Assembly: GCF_028657905.1 (NCBI RefSeq)
Contig: NZ_CP117782.1
Coordinates: 1,550,001-1,614,000, forward strand
Reading direction: 5' to 3'
Length of the DNA: 64,000 bases
From: Burkholderia sp. FERM BP-3421
Lineage (GTDB): Bacteria > Pseudomonadota > Gammaproteobacteria > Burkholderiales > Burkholderiaceae
The translations under genes and the position numbers were made by a program. The notes under the pieces are model-generated. The model had not been told where the DNA came from and ran no database searches. It saw only the letters and a list, made by a program, of their open reading frames with translations. This document shows positions 19,221 to 29,570 of this stretch, one piece after another; within the stretch, counting starts at the first letter, position 1; every line of letters starts with the position of its first letter.

Positions 19221-19256
19221 TTGACCCGATCATCTCTAAAAATGAATAATTGAGAT
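19221..19256. promoter_or_regulatory. Divergent LysR/MFS control region
   Basis: An interrupted inverted repeat, ATCTC (19232-19236) and GAGAT (19252-19256), separated by 15 bases, lies in an AT-rich patch between the divergent genes and resembles a LysR-type site. TTGACC (19221-19226) with AATAAT (19245-19250) at 18-base spacing could be the lysR promoter. Confidence 0.45.
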
Positions 19257-19280
19257 CAAATCGATTCCAAGGAGAGAATC

Positions 19281-20213
19281 ATGGATCTGGCCGAACTGGC
19301 GATCTTCCGGGCGGTCGTGCGCGAGAACGGCGTCACGCGCGCCGCGGCCAAGCTCAATCGCGTGCAGTCGAACGTGACGACGCGGATCAAGCAGCTCGAG
19401 GAACAGCTGGGCACCGCGCTGTTCGTGCGCGACGGCCGCCGGCTCGTGCTGACGCCCGCGGGCGAAACCCTGCTGCCCTATGCGGAACGCCTGCTCGCGC
19501 TCGCCGACGAGGCGGCGCACGCGGTGCGCGAGGACCGCCCGCGCGGCCGGCTGCGGCTCGGCACGATGGAAAGCACCGCGGCCTGCCGCCTGCCCAGGCT
19601 GCTCGCGCACTATCACCAGGCCTGGCCCGACGTCGAGCTGGAACTGCTGACCGGCACCACCGGCTGCCTGATCGGCAAGGTGCGCGAATTCGAGGTCGAC
19701 GTCGCGCTGGTCGCGACGCCGCTCGCGCCCGCGCCGCTGGGCGAGCCGTTCGAGACCGCGGCGATCTTCCGCGAAGAGCTGGTGCTGCTGACGCCGCGCG
19801 GCCATCCGCCCGTCCGCACGCCGCGCGACATCCTGCTGCCGACGCTCGTCGCGTTCGAACGCGGCTGCGCCTATCGCAGCTACGCCGAGCGCTGGTATGC
19901 CGAGCACGGCGTGAAGCCGCACCGGGAACTGGAACTGGGCTCGTATCACGCGATCATCGCGTGCGTGGCCGCCGGCGCGGGCGTCGCGGTCGCGCCGCGC
20001 GCGCTGCTCGACCTGCAGATCGAAGCCGACAACCTCGGCGTGCATCCGCTGCCCGGGATCCCGCCCATCGACACGCTGCTCGTCTGGCGCCAGGGGCACG
20101 CGTCGGCGGCCTTGCGCGCGCTGCGCGACATGCTGCTCGACGGTGCGACGGCGCAGCCCGCCGCCACGACGCGATCCCGCGCGCGGCGCGGCGCGGCGGC
20201 GCAGCCGGCCTGA
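19281..20213 (+). CDS. LysR-family transcription regulator
   Basis: A 310-residue LysR protein. The winged helix-turn-helix (about 2-60: VTRAAAKLNRVQSNVTTRIK) is followed by the effector-binding domain (about 90-295). ATG 19281 follows AAGGAGAG at good spacing. The C-terminus carries a short Ala/Arg-rich tail. It is divergent from the YbfB-type MFS gene, its likely target. Effector unknown. Confidence 0.88.
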   Translation: MDLAELAIFRAVVRENGVTRAAAKLNRVQSNVTTRIKQLEEQLGTALFVRDGRRLVLTPAGETLLPYAERLLALADEAAHAVREDRPRGRLRLGTMESTAACRLPRLLAHYHQAWPDVELELLTGTTGCLIGKVREFEVDVALVATPLAPAPLGEPFETAAIFREELVLLTPRGHPPVRTPRDILLPTLVAFERGCAYRSYAERWYAEHGVKPHRELELGSYHAIIACVAAGAGVAVAPRALLDLQIEADNLGVHPLPGIPPIDTLLVWRQGHASAALRALRDMLLDGATAQPAATTRSRARRGAAAQPA

Positions 20214-20230
20214 ACGCGCGCGCCGCCCAA

Positions 20231-20263
20231 TAAAAAACCCCGCGCCGAACCGGTGCGGGGTTT
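20231..20263 (-). terminator. Rho-independent terminator of alaS
   Basis: A perfect 9-bp stem AAACCCCGC/GCGGGGTTT with an 11-base loop lies between the convergent lysR and alaS genes. On the minus strand it is followed by a run of Ts (GGGGTTTTTT), so it terminates alaS. On the plus strand the T-run is only three bases. Confidence 0.85.
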
Positions 20264-20308
20264 CGAGGAACGCTGCCGGACGGGCCGCCTGCGCGGCCCC
20301 GGCGGCGC

Positions 20309-22933
20309 TTAGAGCAGGCCTTCGACCCAGCCCTTCACGCCCGCGAGCGCGGCCGGCAGGTTCGCCGGCTCGGTGCCGCCCGCCTGCGCCATGTCGGGAC
20401 GGCCGCCACCCTTGCCGCCGACCTGCTGCGCGACAAAGTTCACCAGCTCGCCCGCCTTCACCTTCTTGCTCGCTTCCGGCGTCACGCCGGCAATCAGGCT
20501 GACCTTGCCGCCGTCGACCGAGGCGAGCACGATCGCCGCATGCTTGAGCTTGTCCTTGAGCTTGTCGACGGTCTCGCGCAGCGTCTTCGCGTCGGCGCCG
20601 TCGAGCGTCGCGGCGAGCACCTGCACGCCGCCGACCTCGATCGCCTGCTGCGCCAGCTCGTCGCCCTGGCTCGATGCGAGCTTCGACTTGAGCGCGCCCA
20701 GCTCCTTCTCGAGCGCCTTCACCTGATCCTGCACCTGGCCGATCCGCTGCGTCAGCTCCGACGGCTGCGCCTTCAGCGCGGCGGCCGCCGCGTTGATGCG
20801 CGCGTCGAGTTCCTGCACGTAGCGCAGCGCGTTGTCGCCCGTGATCGCCTCGACGCGGCGGATGCCCGCCGCGACGCCGCCTTCCATCACGATCTTGAAG
20901 AAGCCGATGTCGCCCGTGCGATGCACGTGCGTGCCGCCGCACAGCTCGCGCGAGAAGCCCAGGTCGAGCACCCGCACCTCGTCGCCGTACTTCTCGCCGA
21001 ACAGCGCCATCGCGCCGCCCTTCACCGCGTCGTCGTACGCCATCACGCGCACGATGCCCGGCGCGTTCGCGAGCACTTCCGCGTTGACGATCGCCTCGAC
21101 CCGGCGGATCTCGTCGTCCGTCATCGGCGCGTTGTGCGCGAAGTCGAAGCGGGTCTTGTCCGCGTCGACGAGCGACCCCTTCTGCTGCACGTGCGCGCCG
21201 AGCACCTCGCGCAGCGCCTTGTGCATCAGGTGGGTCGCCGAGTGGTTGCGCTCCGTGCGCGCGCGCCGCGCCGAGTCGACCTCGGCCTTCACGACATCGC
21301 CGACCTTCAGCACGCCCTGCTCCAGCACGCCGTGATGGCCGACCACGTCCGCCTGGACCTTCAGCGTGTCGCCCACCGCATACCGCACGCTCGCGTTGGC
21401 GAGCACGCCCTGGTCGCCGACCTGGCCGCCCGACTCCGCGTAGAACGGCGTATGGTCGAGCACGACGATCGCCTGCTGGCCCGTCTTGACCTCGTCGACC
21501 GCCACGCCCTCGACGTACAGCGCGACGACCTTCGCGTCGTCGAACACGAGCTTGTCGTAGCCGTGGAAAGTGGTCTTCGCGCCCGAATACTCGAGCCCCT
21601 GCGCCGCCTTGAACTTGCCTGCCGCGCGCGCCTGCTCGCGCTGACGCGCCATCGCGTCGTCGAACGCCGCTTCGTCGACCGTCACGCCGCGCTCGCGGCA
21701 CACGTCGGCCGTCAGGTCGAGCGGGAAGCCGTAGGTGTCGTGCAGCTTGAACGCCAACTCGCCGTCGAGCACCTTCGCGCCCTTCGCATCGAGGTCGCCG
21801 AGCGCGGCCTCGAGGATCGTCATGCCGTGCTCGATGGTCTCGAAGAAGCGTTCCTCCTCCTGGCGCAGCACGTCGGTCACGCGCTGCTCCGCGTCCTTCA
21901 GCTCCGGATAGGCGCTGCCCATTTCCGCGACGAGATCGGCCACCAGCTTGTGGAAGAACGAACCCCTGCGGCCGAGCTTGTAGCCGTGGCGGATCGCGCG
22001 GCGCACGATCCGGCGCAGCACGTAGCCGCGGCCCTCGTTGCCCGGGATCACGCCGTCGACGATCAGGAACGAGCACGCGCGGATGTGATCGGCGATCACC
22101 TTCAGCGAGTTGTTCGACAGATCGGTCATGCCGGTTTCGCGCGCGGCCGCCTTGATCAGGTTCTGGAACAGGTCGATCTCGTAGTTGCTGTGCACGTGCT
22201 GCAGCACCGCGGCGAGGCGTTCGAGGCCCATGCCGGTGTCGACGCACTGCTTCGGCAGGGCCGTCATGGTGCCCTGCGCGTCGCGGTTGAACTGCATGAA
22301 CACGAGGTTCCAGATCTCGATGTAGCGGTCGCCGTCTTCCTCGGCCGACCCCGGGGGGCCGCCCCAGACATCCGGGCCGTGATCGTAGAAGATCTCGGTG
22401 CACGGGCCGCAGGGGCCGGTGTCGCCCATCGTCCAGAAGTTGTCCGACGCGTAGCGCGCGCCCTTGTTGTCGCCGATCCGGATGATGCGCTCGACCGGCA
22501 CGCCGACTTCCTTCGCCCAGATGTCGTACGCCTCGTCGTCTTCCTGGTAGACCGTGACCCACAGCTTTTCCTTCGGCAGCTGGTAGACCGTGGTCAGCAG
22601 TTCCCACGCGTACTTGATCGCGTCGTGCTTGAAGTAGTCGCCGAACGAGAAGTTGCCGAGCATCTCGAAGAACGTGTGGTGGCGCGCCGTGTAGCCGACG
22701 TTCTCGAGGTCGTTGTGCTTGCCGCCGGCGCGTACGCTGCGCTGCGACGTCGTGGCGCGCGAATACGGGCGGTGATCGGTGCCGAGGAACACGTCCTTGA
22801 ACTGGACCATGCCCGAGTTCGTGAACATCAGCGTGGGGTCGTTGCCGGGCACGAGGCTCGACGAACGGACGATCGTATGGCCCTTCGATTCGAAGAACTT
22901 GAGGAATTTCTCGCGGATTTCAGCGGCTTTCAT
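20309..22933 (-). CDS. alaS: Alanyl-tRNA synthetase
   Basis: An 874-residue enzyme that charges tRNA-Ala. It starts KAAEIREKFLKFFESKGH, the standard AlaS opening. The class II catalytic core, the editing-domain zinc site (SATHLMH and CGGTH) and the C-terminal C-Ala domain with a coiled-coil lead are all present. Length is normal. A terminator follows at 20231-20263. A TATAAT (23031-23026 on the minus strand) about 90 bases upstream is its likely -10. Confidence 0.97.
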   Translation of the reverse strand: MKAAEIREKFLKFFESKGHTIVRSSSLVPGNDPTLMFTNSGMVQFKDVFLGTDHRPYSRATTSQRSVRAGGKHNDLENVGYTARHHTFFEMLGNFSFGDYFKHDAIKYAWELLTTVYQLPKEKLWVTVYQEDDEAYDIWAKEVGVPVERIIRIGDNKGARYASDNFWTMGDTGPCGPCTEIFYDHGPDVWGGPPGSAEEDGDRYIEIWNLVFMQFNRDAQGTMTALPKQCVDTGMGLERLAAVLQHVHSNYEIDLFQNLIKAAARETGMTDLSNNSLKVIADHIRACSFLIVDGVIPGNEGRGYVLRRIVRRAIRHGYKLGRRGSFFHKLVADLVAEMGSAYPELKDAEQRVTDVLRQEEERFFETIEHGMTILEAALGDLDAKGAKVLDGELAFKLHDTYGFPLDLTADVCRERGVTVDEAAFDDAMARQREQARAAGKFKAAQGLEYSGAKTTFHGYDKLVFDDAKVVALYVEGVAVDEVKTGQQAIVVLDHTPFYAESGGQVGDQGVLANASVRYAVGDTLKVQADVVGHHGVLEQGVLKVGDVVKAEVDSARRARTERNHSATHLMHKALREVLGAHVQQKGSLVDADKTRFDFAHNAPMTDDEIRRVEAIVNAEVLANAPGIVRVMAYDDAVKGGAMALFGEKYGDEVRVLDLGFSRELCGGTHVHRTGDIGFFKIVMEGGVAAGIRRVEAITGDNALRYVQELDARINAAAAALKAQPSELTQRIGQVQDQVKALEKELGALKSKLASSQGDELAQQAIEVGGVQVLAATLDGADAKTLRETVDKLKDKLKHAAIVLASVDGGKVSLIAGVTPEASKKVKAGELVNFVAQQVGGKGGGRPDMAQAGGTEPANLPAALAGVKGWVEGLL

Positions 22934-23025
22934 GGCGGGCGGGGACGGTCTTGACGAAGGCTGTCTGTGGGCGCCTGCGGCCCTCGCGGGCGGCGGCGCG
23001 GGTTTCTGGGTTTCTGAAACGATCG

Positions 23026-23031
23026 ATTATA
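23026..23031 (-). promoter_or_regulatory. Probable -10 box of alaS
   Basis: A perfect TATAAT on the minus strand in the 271-base gap between divergent alaS and the CoA-transferase gene. No clear -35 was seen at the right distance. Confidence 0.4.
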
Positions 23032-23204
23032 CGGGATAGCGCCCCGGGCGCGGCCCGCCGCCGCGCCCGCCTCGCGTCCGCGCGCGCCGACTCGCGCGCG
23101 CCGACTGTTACAAATCCCTTAAGATGCGTGCATCCCGCGCGCGGGCGCGGCCGGACCGGCCCGCCCGCGCGTCGTGCAACACAACGGAAGGAGACAACGA
23201 GACG

Positions 23205-24425
23205 ATGGGTGCCTTAAGCCATATCCGCGTGCTGGATCTCAGCCGCGTGCTCGCCGGACCCTGGTGCGCGCAGACGCTCGCCGATTTCGGCGCCGACGTG
23301 ATCAAGATCGAGCGCCCCGGCGCGGGCGACGACACCCGCCACTGGGGGCCGCCGTACCTGAAGACGCCGGACGGCCAGGACACCCGCGAGGCCGCCTACT
23401 ACCTCGCGGCGAACCGCAACAAGCGCTCGGTCACGGTCGACATCGCGACGCCGGAAGGCCAGCGGATCATCCGCGAACTGGCCGCGCAGAGCGACGTGGT
23501 GCTCGAAAACTACAAGGCGGGCCAGCTGAGCAAGTACGGGCTCGACTACGCGTCGCTGAAGGCGCTCAAGCCCGATCTCGTGTACTGCTCGGTGACGGGC
23601 TTCGGCCAGACGGGCCCCTACGCGCACCGCGCGGGCTACGACTTCATCGTGCAGGGGCTGGGCGGCTTCATGAGCATCACGGGCGAGCGCGACGGCCAGC
23701 CCGGCGGCGGCCCGCAGAAGGCCGGCGTCGCGATCGCCGACCTCGCGACCGGGCTCTACGCGACGATCGCGGTGCTGTCCGCGCTCGCGCACCGCGACCG
23801 CACGGGCGAAGGCCAGCACATCGACATGGCGCTCCTCGACGTGCAGGTGGCGCTGCTCGCGAACATGAACACCAACTATCTCGCGAGCGGCCAGGCGCCG
23901 ACCCGCTGGGGCAACGCGCACCCGAACATCGTGCCCTACCAGACCTTCCAGACCCGCGACGGCTGGATCATCGTCGCGGTCGGCAACGACGGCCAGTTCC
24001 GCAAGTTCGTCGAGACGGGCGGACGCCCCGAGCTCGCCGACGACGCGCGCTTCGCGACCAATCCGGAACGGGTCCGGCACCGCGACGCGCTGGTGCCGAT
24101 CCTCGAAGCGATGACGCGGACCCTGAGCCGGCGCGAATGGATCGATGCGCTCGAGGCGGCCGGCGTACCGTGCGGGCCGATCAACTCGCTCGACGAGGTG
24201 TTCGCGAACGAGCAGGTGGTCGCGCGCGGGCTGGAGGTCGAATTGCCGCATCCGAGCGGCGCGAACGTCAGGCTCGTGCGCAATCCGATCCGGATGAGCG
24301 GCACCCCGCCCGAGGCGAAAAGCGCGCCGCCGCTGCTCGGCGAGCATACCGACGCGGTGCTGCGCGAGGTGCTGGGCTATGACGACGCCGCGATCGCGGC
24401 GTTGCGGGCGGCGCGGGCGATCTGA
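23205..24425 (+). CDS. Class III CoA-transferase (CaiB/BaiF family)
   Basis: A 406-residue CoA-transferase that moves CoA between carboxylic acids, as in formyl-CoA, carnitine or succinate transfer. Family marks are IRVLDLSRVLAGPWC near the start, the ADVIKIERPGAGD segment, the catalytic Asp in HRAGYDFIVQG, and the C-terminal PPLLGEHTDAVL. ATG 23205 follows GGAAGGAG (23186-23193). An earlier in-frame ATG (23124) lies in Arg-rich non-coding-like sequence. It appears to be a single gene, divergent from alaS. Substrate unknown. Confidence 0.9.
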   Translation: MGALSHIRVLDLSRVLAGPWCAQTLADFGADVIKIERPGAGDDTRHWGPPYLKTPDGQDTREAAYYLAANRNKRSVTVDIATPEGQRIIRELAAQSDVVLENYKAGQLSKYGLDYASLKALKPDLVYCSVTGFGQTGPYAHRAGYDFIVQGLGGFMSITGERDGQPGGGPQKAGVAIADLATGLYATIAVLSALAHRDRTGEGQHIDMALLDVQVALLANMNTNYLASGQAPTRWGNAHPNIVPYQTFQTRDGWIIVAVGNDGQFRKFVETGGRPELADDARFATNPERVRHRDALVPILEAMTRTLSRREWIDALEAAGVPCGPINSLDEVFANEQVVARGLEVELPHPSGANVRLVRNPIRMSGTPPEAKSAPPLLGEHTDAVLREVLGYDDAAIAALRAARAI

Positions 24426-24450
24426 AATCGCATGCGCGAGGTGGGTTGGA

Positions 24451-24474
24451 CCGGGCTGCGAGGCCGCAGCCCGG
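24451..24474 (+). terminator. Stem-loop after the CoA-transferase gene
   Basis: A perfect 10-bp stem CCGGGCTGCG/CGCAGCCCGG with a 4-base loop, 25 bases after the stop. There is no T-run, so it may only protect the 3' end or act with Rho. Confidence 0.45.
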
Positions 24475-24530
24475 CGACGCCGGCGCGCCGCCGCGCGTGC
24501 GCGCCGGTCCGACAAGCGTGCGCCGCGCGC

Positions 24531-24740
24531 TCAGCGCACCCCTGCGCCGACCAGCCCGCCCGCCGCCGCGCCCGCGACCGTGCCGAGCGGGCCGCCCGTC
24601 ACGAGATAGCCGAGCGCGCCGCCCGCCGCGGCGCCGATCCCGGCATTGCGCTGGGTGCGCGTCATCGCGCACGCGCCGAGGCTGGAGAGCACCACCGCGA
24701 CGACGGTGACGCGAACGAGGAAACGAGTGGTCTTGAACAT
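24531..24740 (-). CDS. Small glycine-zipper lipoprotein (OsmB/SlyB-like)
   Basis: A 69-residue protein with a signal peptide ending in a lipobox (LSSLGAC, Cys 24). It is followed by a glycine-zipper membrane segment (GIGAAAGGALGYLVTGGPLG, repeated as GTVAGAAAGGLVGAG). Such lipoproteins sit in the outer membrane and are often stress-induced. ATG 24740 follows AAGGTAG. A minus-strand hairpin with a T-run lies in the region upstream (24813-24834). Confidence 0.8.
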   Translation of the reverse strand: MFKTTRFLVRVTVVAVVLSSLGACAMTRTQRNAGIGAAAGGALGYLVTGGPLGTVAGAAAGGLVGAGVR

Positions 24741-24812
24741 GCGCAAACTACCTTGAAAAGCCCGTCGCGCCTGGCACAGCGCGACCGACGAGGAAACGGT
24801 CGAGCGCATCTT

Positions 24813-24834
24813 AAAAAAGCCCGCGCACGCGGGC
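24813..24834 (-). terminator. Minus-strand terminator-like hairpin with no gene upstream
   Basis: GCCCGC (24819-24824) pairs with GCGGGC (24829-24834). Read on the minus strand the hairpin is followed by six Ts. It lies 79 bases upstream of the small lipoprotein start, in the gap before the plus-strand gene glnS, so it ends no known gene. It could end a small RNA or attenuate the lipoprotein leader. Confidence 0.6.
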
Positions 24835-25000
24835 AAAACGATTTACCAGCTGTTACAGCCTCGGCCGCGGCGGGCCGCCCGCGCGTCGCGCCCCGCCGGA
24901 CAAGGCGCACGGGCTCCTCAGAAGTCTCGTCCGTCAGGTAGAATTGACGAATTGCGGCGATGCGGCACGCGCATCGCTCCCCTCTTTCCTTTCATTCCGC

Positions 25001-26710
<1,710 letters not shown>

Positions 26711-26728
26711 CGCGTTACACGGGACGAC

Positions 26729-26773
26729 AACACCCCGGCCGCGGGCGCCCAAGCCCGCCGCCGGGGTGTTTTT
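26729..26773 (+). terminator. Rho-independent terminator of glnS
   Basis: AACACCCCGGC (26729-26739) pairs with GCCGGGGTGTT (26760-26770), and the T-run continues to 26773. It lies 18 bases after the glnS stop. Confidence 0.85.
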
Positions 26774-26851
26774 CATCGTGCGGGGGCGATGCGCGACGCA
26801 GGACGATCGACACATGCCGCGCCGAGACCATGGGGCGGACCGCACGAGCAT

Positions 26852-26886
26852 AAAAAAACCGGGCCCGCATGCTGCGAAACCCGGTT
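26852..26886 (-). terminator. Rho-independent terminator of the small secreted-protein gene
   Basis: AACCGGG (26857-26863) pairs with CCCGGTT (26880-26886). Read on the minus strand the hairpin is followed by seven Ts. It lies about 115 bases beyond the stop of the minus-strand gene at 27001. Confidence 0.75.
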
Positions 26887-27000
26887 CCTGATCGCCTCGC
26901 GACAAGCGCCCGCTAGCGGACGCGGCCTCGCCAAGACGATGCAGCCTCCCTGCCCTGCACGAGCACGCCGCGCCGGCCTCACGCCGGCGCGCGTGCGCGC

Positions 27001-27348
27001 TCAGTGACGCCAGCCGTTGTGATTCCCATGATTCCCATGATCCCAGCCCGGACCGCGGCCGCGACCCGGCGGATGATGGCGATACCAGTCGTCGCGCGCC
27101 CAGTAGCGGCGGCCGTCCCAGTAGCGGTCGCCATGCCAGCCGATCACGATGACAGGCGCAGGCGCATAGACGGGCGCAGGTTGATAGATGACGGGCGGCG
27201 GCGGCGGTGCATAAACCGGCGCGGGCGCGACATAAACGGGCGCCGGCACGCCGAGGTTGATCCCGACACTGACGCCAGCCATGGCGGCGCCGGAAACGAG
27301 CAAGGCAGCAATACCGGTCGCGAGCGAGGCAACACGCAAGGTCTTCAT
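27001..27348 (-). CDS. Small exported protein with Pro/Tyr-rich middle and YxWxGxxY-like tail
   Basis: A 115-residue protein. Residues 1-24 are a signal peptide (AAMA cleavage site). The centre is rich in Pro, Val, Ala and Tyr (APVYAPP repeats). The C-terminal part, WHGDRYWDGRRYWARDDWYR, resembles the YXWXGXYY-type motif proteins common in Burkholderia envelopes. The last 20 residues are rich in His, Asn and Gly. It is likely periplasmic or outer-membrane associated, with no known function. It stands alone with its own terminator. Confidence 0.8.
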   Translation of the reverse strand: MKTLRVASLATGIAALLVSGAAMAGVSVGINLGVPAPVYVAPAPVYAPPPPPVIYQPAPVYAPAPVIVIGWHGDRYWDGRRYWARDDWYRHHPPGRGRGPGWDHGNHGNHNGWRH

Positions 27349-27503
27349 GGACTCCCCTTTCTGGTGGATGCGTTGGTGATTCGACTATAACGGCAAGCCG
27401 CCCCAACGCATATTTCCACTTTGTAAGAACTGATGCGTCACATCGCAACCGGTGCCGCGCGCTAACCATTGGTTACATTCGACCCCGGGACGCCCCGCCG
27501 GCG

Positions 27504-27923
27504 CTAGATCAGGCGCATGCCCTCGAACGGATTCCAGCCGTCGCGCCCGCGCACCTTCAGGTAATACGCGTAATTCGCGCAGATGCCGAACAGCAGCGTG
27601 CAGCCGACGTTGATGCCGACGTCGACGCCGGTCGGAACCTCGATGCCGGTGACCATCTCGAACACGGTTTCGAGCGCGCCGATCGCCAGCACCAGCAACA
27701 GCAGCGAGATGCCCTTGCGCCACATCCCGAGCGCGAAGTAATAGACCGGGCCGAGCAACAGCGCGAAGACGTTCAACCCGAGGCCCAGGCGCTTGCCGAA
27801 CGGCAGCGCCTTGAAAGCCGCGCGATAGGCGGGCGACGACGGCGCGCCGTACGCATCGTAGAACGCGAAACGCTCGCGCCATTGCGGCTTTTCCGCGCGG
27901 GCCTCGCCCGGCGCCGCGCTCAT
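27504..27923 (-). CDS. DUF2628-family membrane protein
   Basis: A 139-residue protein with a charged N-terminus, then three to four hydrophobic segments (GLNVFALLLGPVYYFALGMW, LLLLVLAIGALETVF, and the GCTLLFGICANYAYYL region). The sequence fits DUF2628, small membrane proteins of unknown role. Its start overlaps the stop of the upstream oxidoreductase gene (ATGA, 27920-27923), so the two are co-translated. Confidence 0.78.
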   Translation of the reverse strand: MSAAPGEARAEKPQWRERFAFYDAYGAPSSPAYRAAFKALPFGKRLGLGLNVFALLLGPVYYFALGMWRKGISLLLLVLAIGALETVFEMVTGIEVPTGVDVGINVGCTLLFGICANYAYYLKVRGRDGWNPFEGMRLI

Positions 27924-28819
27924 TTCGCCGCTCCGGCGCCGGTGCGCGCGGCATCGCTGCGCGCCTCGATCGCATGCGCCACCGCGATCACGTCAGCATC
28001 GCCGTGCCCCAGCGCCATGGCTTCGCCATACAGCGCCTGGCACACGTCGAGCAGCGGCGACGCCACGCCCGACGCACGCGCGGCGGCCGTGACGAGCTGG
28101 TTGTTCTTGAGCGCGTGGTCGATCGACACCTGCACGCTGTAGTCGTGCGCGACCAGCTTTTCCGTCTTGTCGCGCGAGACCGCGCTCGCCATCGGCCCCG
28201 CATCGAGCGCCGCACGGAACTGCTCCATGTCGAGACCGTGGCGTTCCGCGAAATGCGTGGCCTCGACGAGCCCCGTCACCATCGTGATCAGGAACAGGTT
28301 GACCGCAAGCTTCATCAGCAACGCGGACGGCACCGGCCCGCACACGATCGTCTCGTGGCACATCGGCTTCAGGAGCGGCCGCAAGGCCTCGACCACCTCG
28401 TGCTCGCCCGCGAGCATCGCGACCAGTTGCCCCGACTCGGCATGCTTGAACGAACCGGACACCGGCGCCTCGACGTAGCTGCCGCCCGCGGCGCGGATGT
28501 CCGTGCCGAGGGCGCGCGAGTATTCCGCGGAAGTCGTCCCCATCTGGACGATCACGTGGCCGGCGACATGTTTCGCGAACGCGGGCGTGCCACGCTCGAG
28601 CACGGCGTCGAGCGCCGCGTCGTTGACCAGCATCAGGATCACGAGATGCGTGCGCTCGAAGACCTCGGCGGGATTCGCCGCGACCTGCGCGCCGGCATCG
28701 CGCAGCAGGGCGCTCTTGTCGGCGGACCGATTCCAGACCACGAGCGGCGTGCCCGAATACGCCAGATTGAGCGCCATCGGGCACCCCATGACACCCAGGC
28801 CGATAAACCCGACTTCCAT
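27920..28819 (-). CDS. NAD(P)-dependent oxidoreductase, 6PGDH/3-hydroxyisobutyrate dehydrogenase family
   Basis: A 299-residue protein with the N-terminal motif VGFIGLGVMGCPMALNLA (Rossmann fold). The substrate-binding EAPVSGS motif and the catalytic Lys region (ALLMKLAVNLF) follow, and the C-terminus is all-helical. ATG 28817-28819 is chosen because GGAGGTGGGAG directly precedes it. Members reduce short 3-hydroxy acids or tartronate semialdehyde, and the exact substrate is open. It is coupled to the DUF2628 gene. The adjacent LysR remnant may once have regulated it. Confidence 0.87.
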   Translation of the reverse strand: MEVGFIGLGVMGCPMALNLAYSGTPLVVWNRSADKSALLRDAGAQVAANPAEVFERTHLVILMLVNDAALDAVLERGTPAFAKHVAGHVIVQMGTTSAEYSRALGTDIRAAGGSYVEAPVSGSFKHAESGQLVAMLAGEHEVVEALRPLLKPMCHETIVCGPVPSALLMKLAVNLFLITMVTGLVEATHFAERHGLDMEQFRAALDAGPMASAVSRDKTEKLVAHDYSVQVSIDHALKNNQLVTAAARASGVASPLLDVCQALYGEAMALGHGDADVIAVAHAIEARSDAARTGAGAAK

Positions 28820-28937
28820 GTCTCCCACCTCCGTCAAGGCTGTGATGCCGGGCGCTTCGACGCGATGCGATGCGCGCCCCGCGCCGCCGGTTGCGACACT
28901 TTACTCGTTGTCCGGGCGCCGCGCGACGGGATAAGCG

Positions 28938-29570
28938 TCATATCGGCACAACAGCGTCGCCCGGCGCGGCCGGAACCGTCGGACGCAGTTCGTGAAACAG
29001 GTATTCCTGCAGCGCGCGCACGGCGGGCGGAGCGTCGGCGGGGTCGGCCAGGCAGAACAGTCCGAAGTCCGCGCTCGGCGGCGGCAGGCCGTTCGCGGCA
29101 GGATCGAGGATACGCATCGTGTCGCGCCGGATGTTGCGCTCGAGCAGGATCGCCACGCCGAGGCCCGCCTCGACCGCCGGCTGCATCGCGGACAGGCTCG
29201 TGCTTTTGCAAACGACCCGCCACTCGATGCGCGCGCGGCGCAACGCGGCAAGCCAGCGTTCCTCGGTCCGGCAGATGCCGCCGAAGACCACCAGCGGAAC
29301 CGGTCCCTGCCGGGGGGCGTGCTCGAAGGTGGGAGCCGCCGCCCAGTGCAGCGGGTGCCGCCAGGTCGCGACGGGCGACGCGGTGATCAGGCCCGGGTCG
29401 CCGACCACGATGTCGAGCGCGCCGTTGACGAGAGACTGGGACAGCAACCCGCTCGCGTCGACGACGATTTCAAGGGCGACGTCCGGGAACAGCGTGGCGA
29501 AGCGGCGCTGCGCGTGCGGGAGATGGCCGATCGCGATGTCCTCGGGCACGCCGAGGCGAACGGCGATCTT
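28938..29570 (-). pseudogene. LysR-family regulator, effector domain only (5' end lost)
   Basis: About 210 residues of a LysR effector-binding domain. They start at the usual linker (KIAVRLGVPEDIAIGHLP) and run to a normal C-terminus. The helix-turn-helix is missing. In its place, from about 29570, is the 3' broken end of an IS256-type transposase. ATG 29549 would give a 203-residue remnant without DNA-binding ability. Confidence 0.82.
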
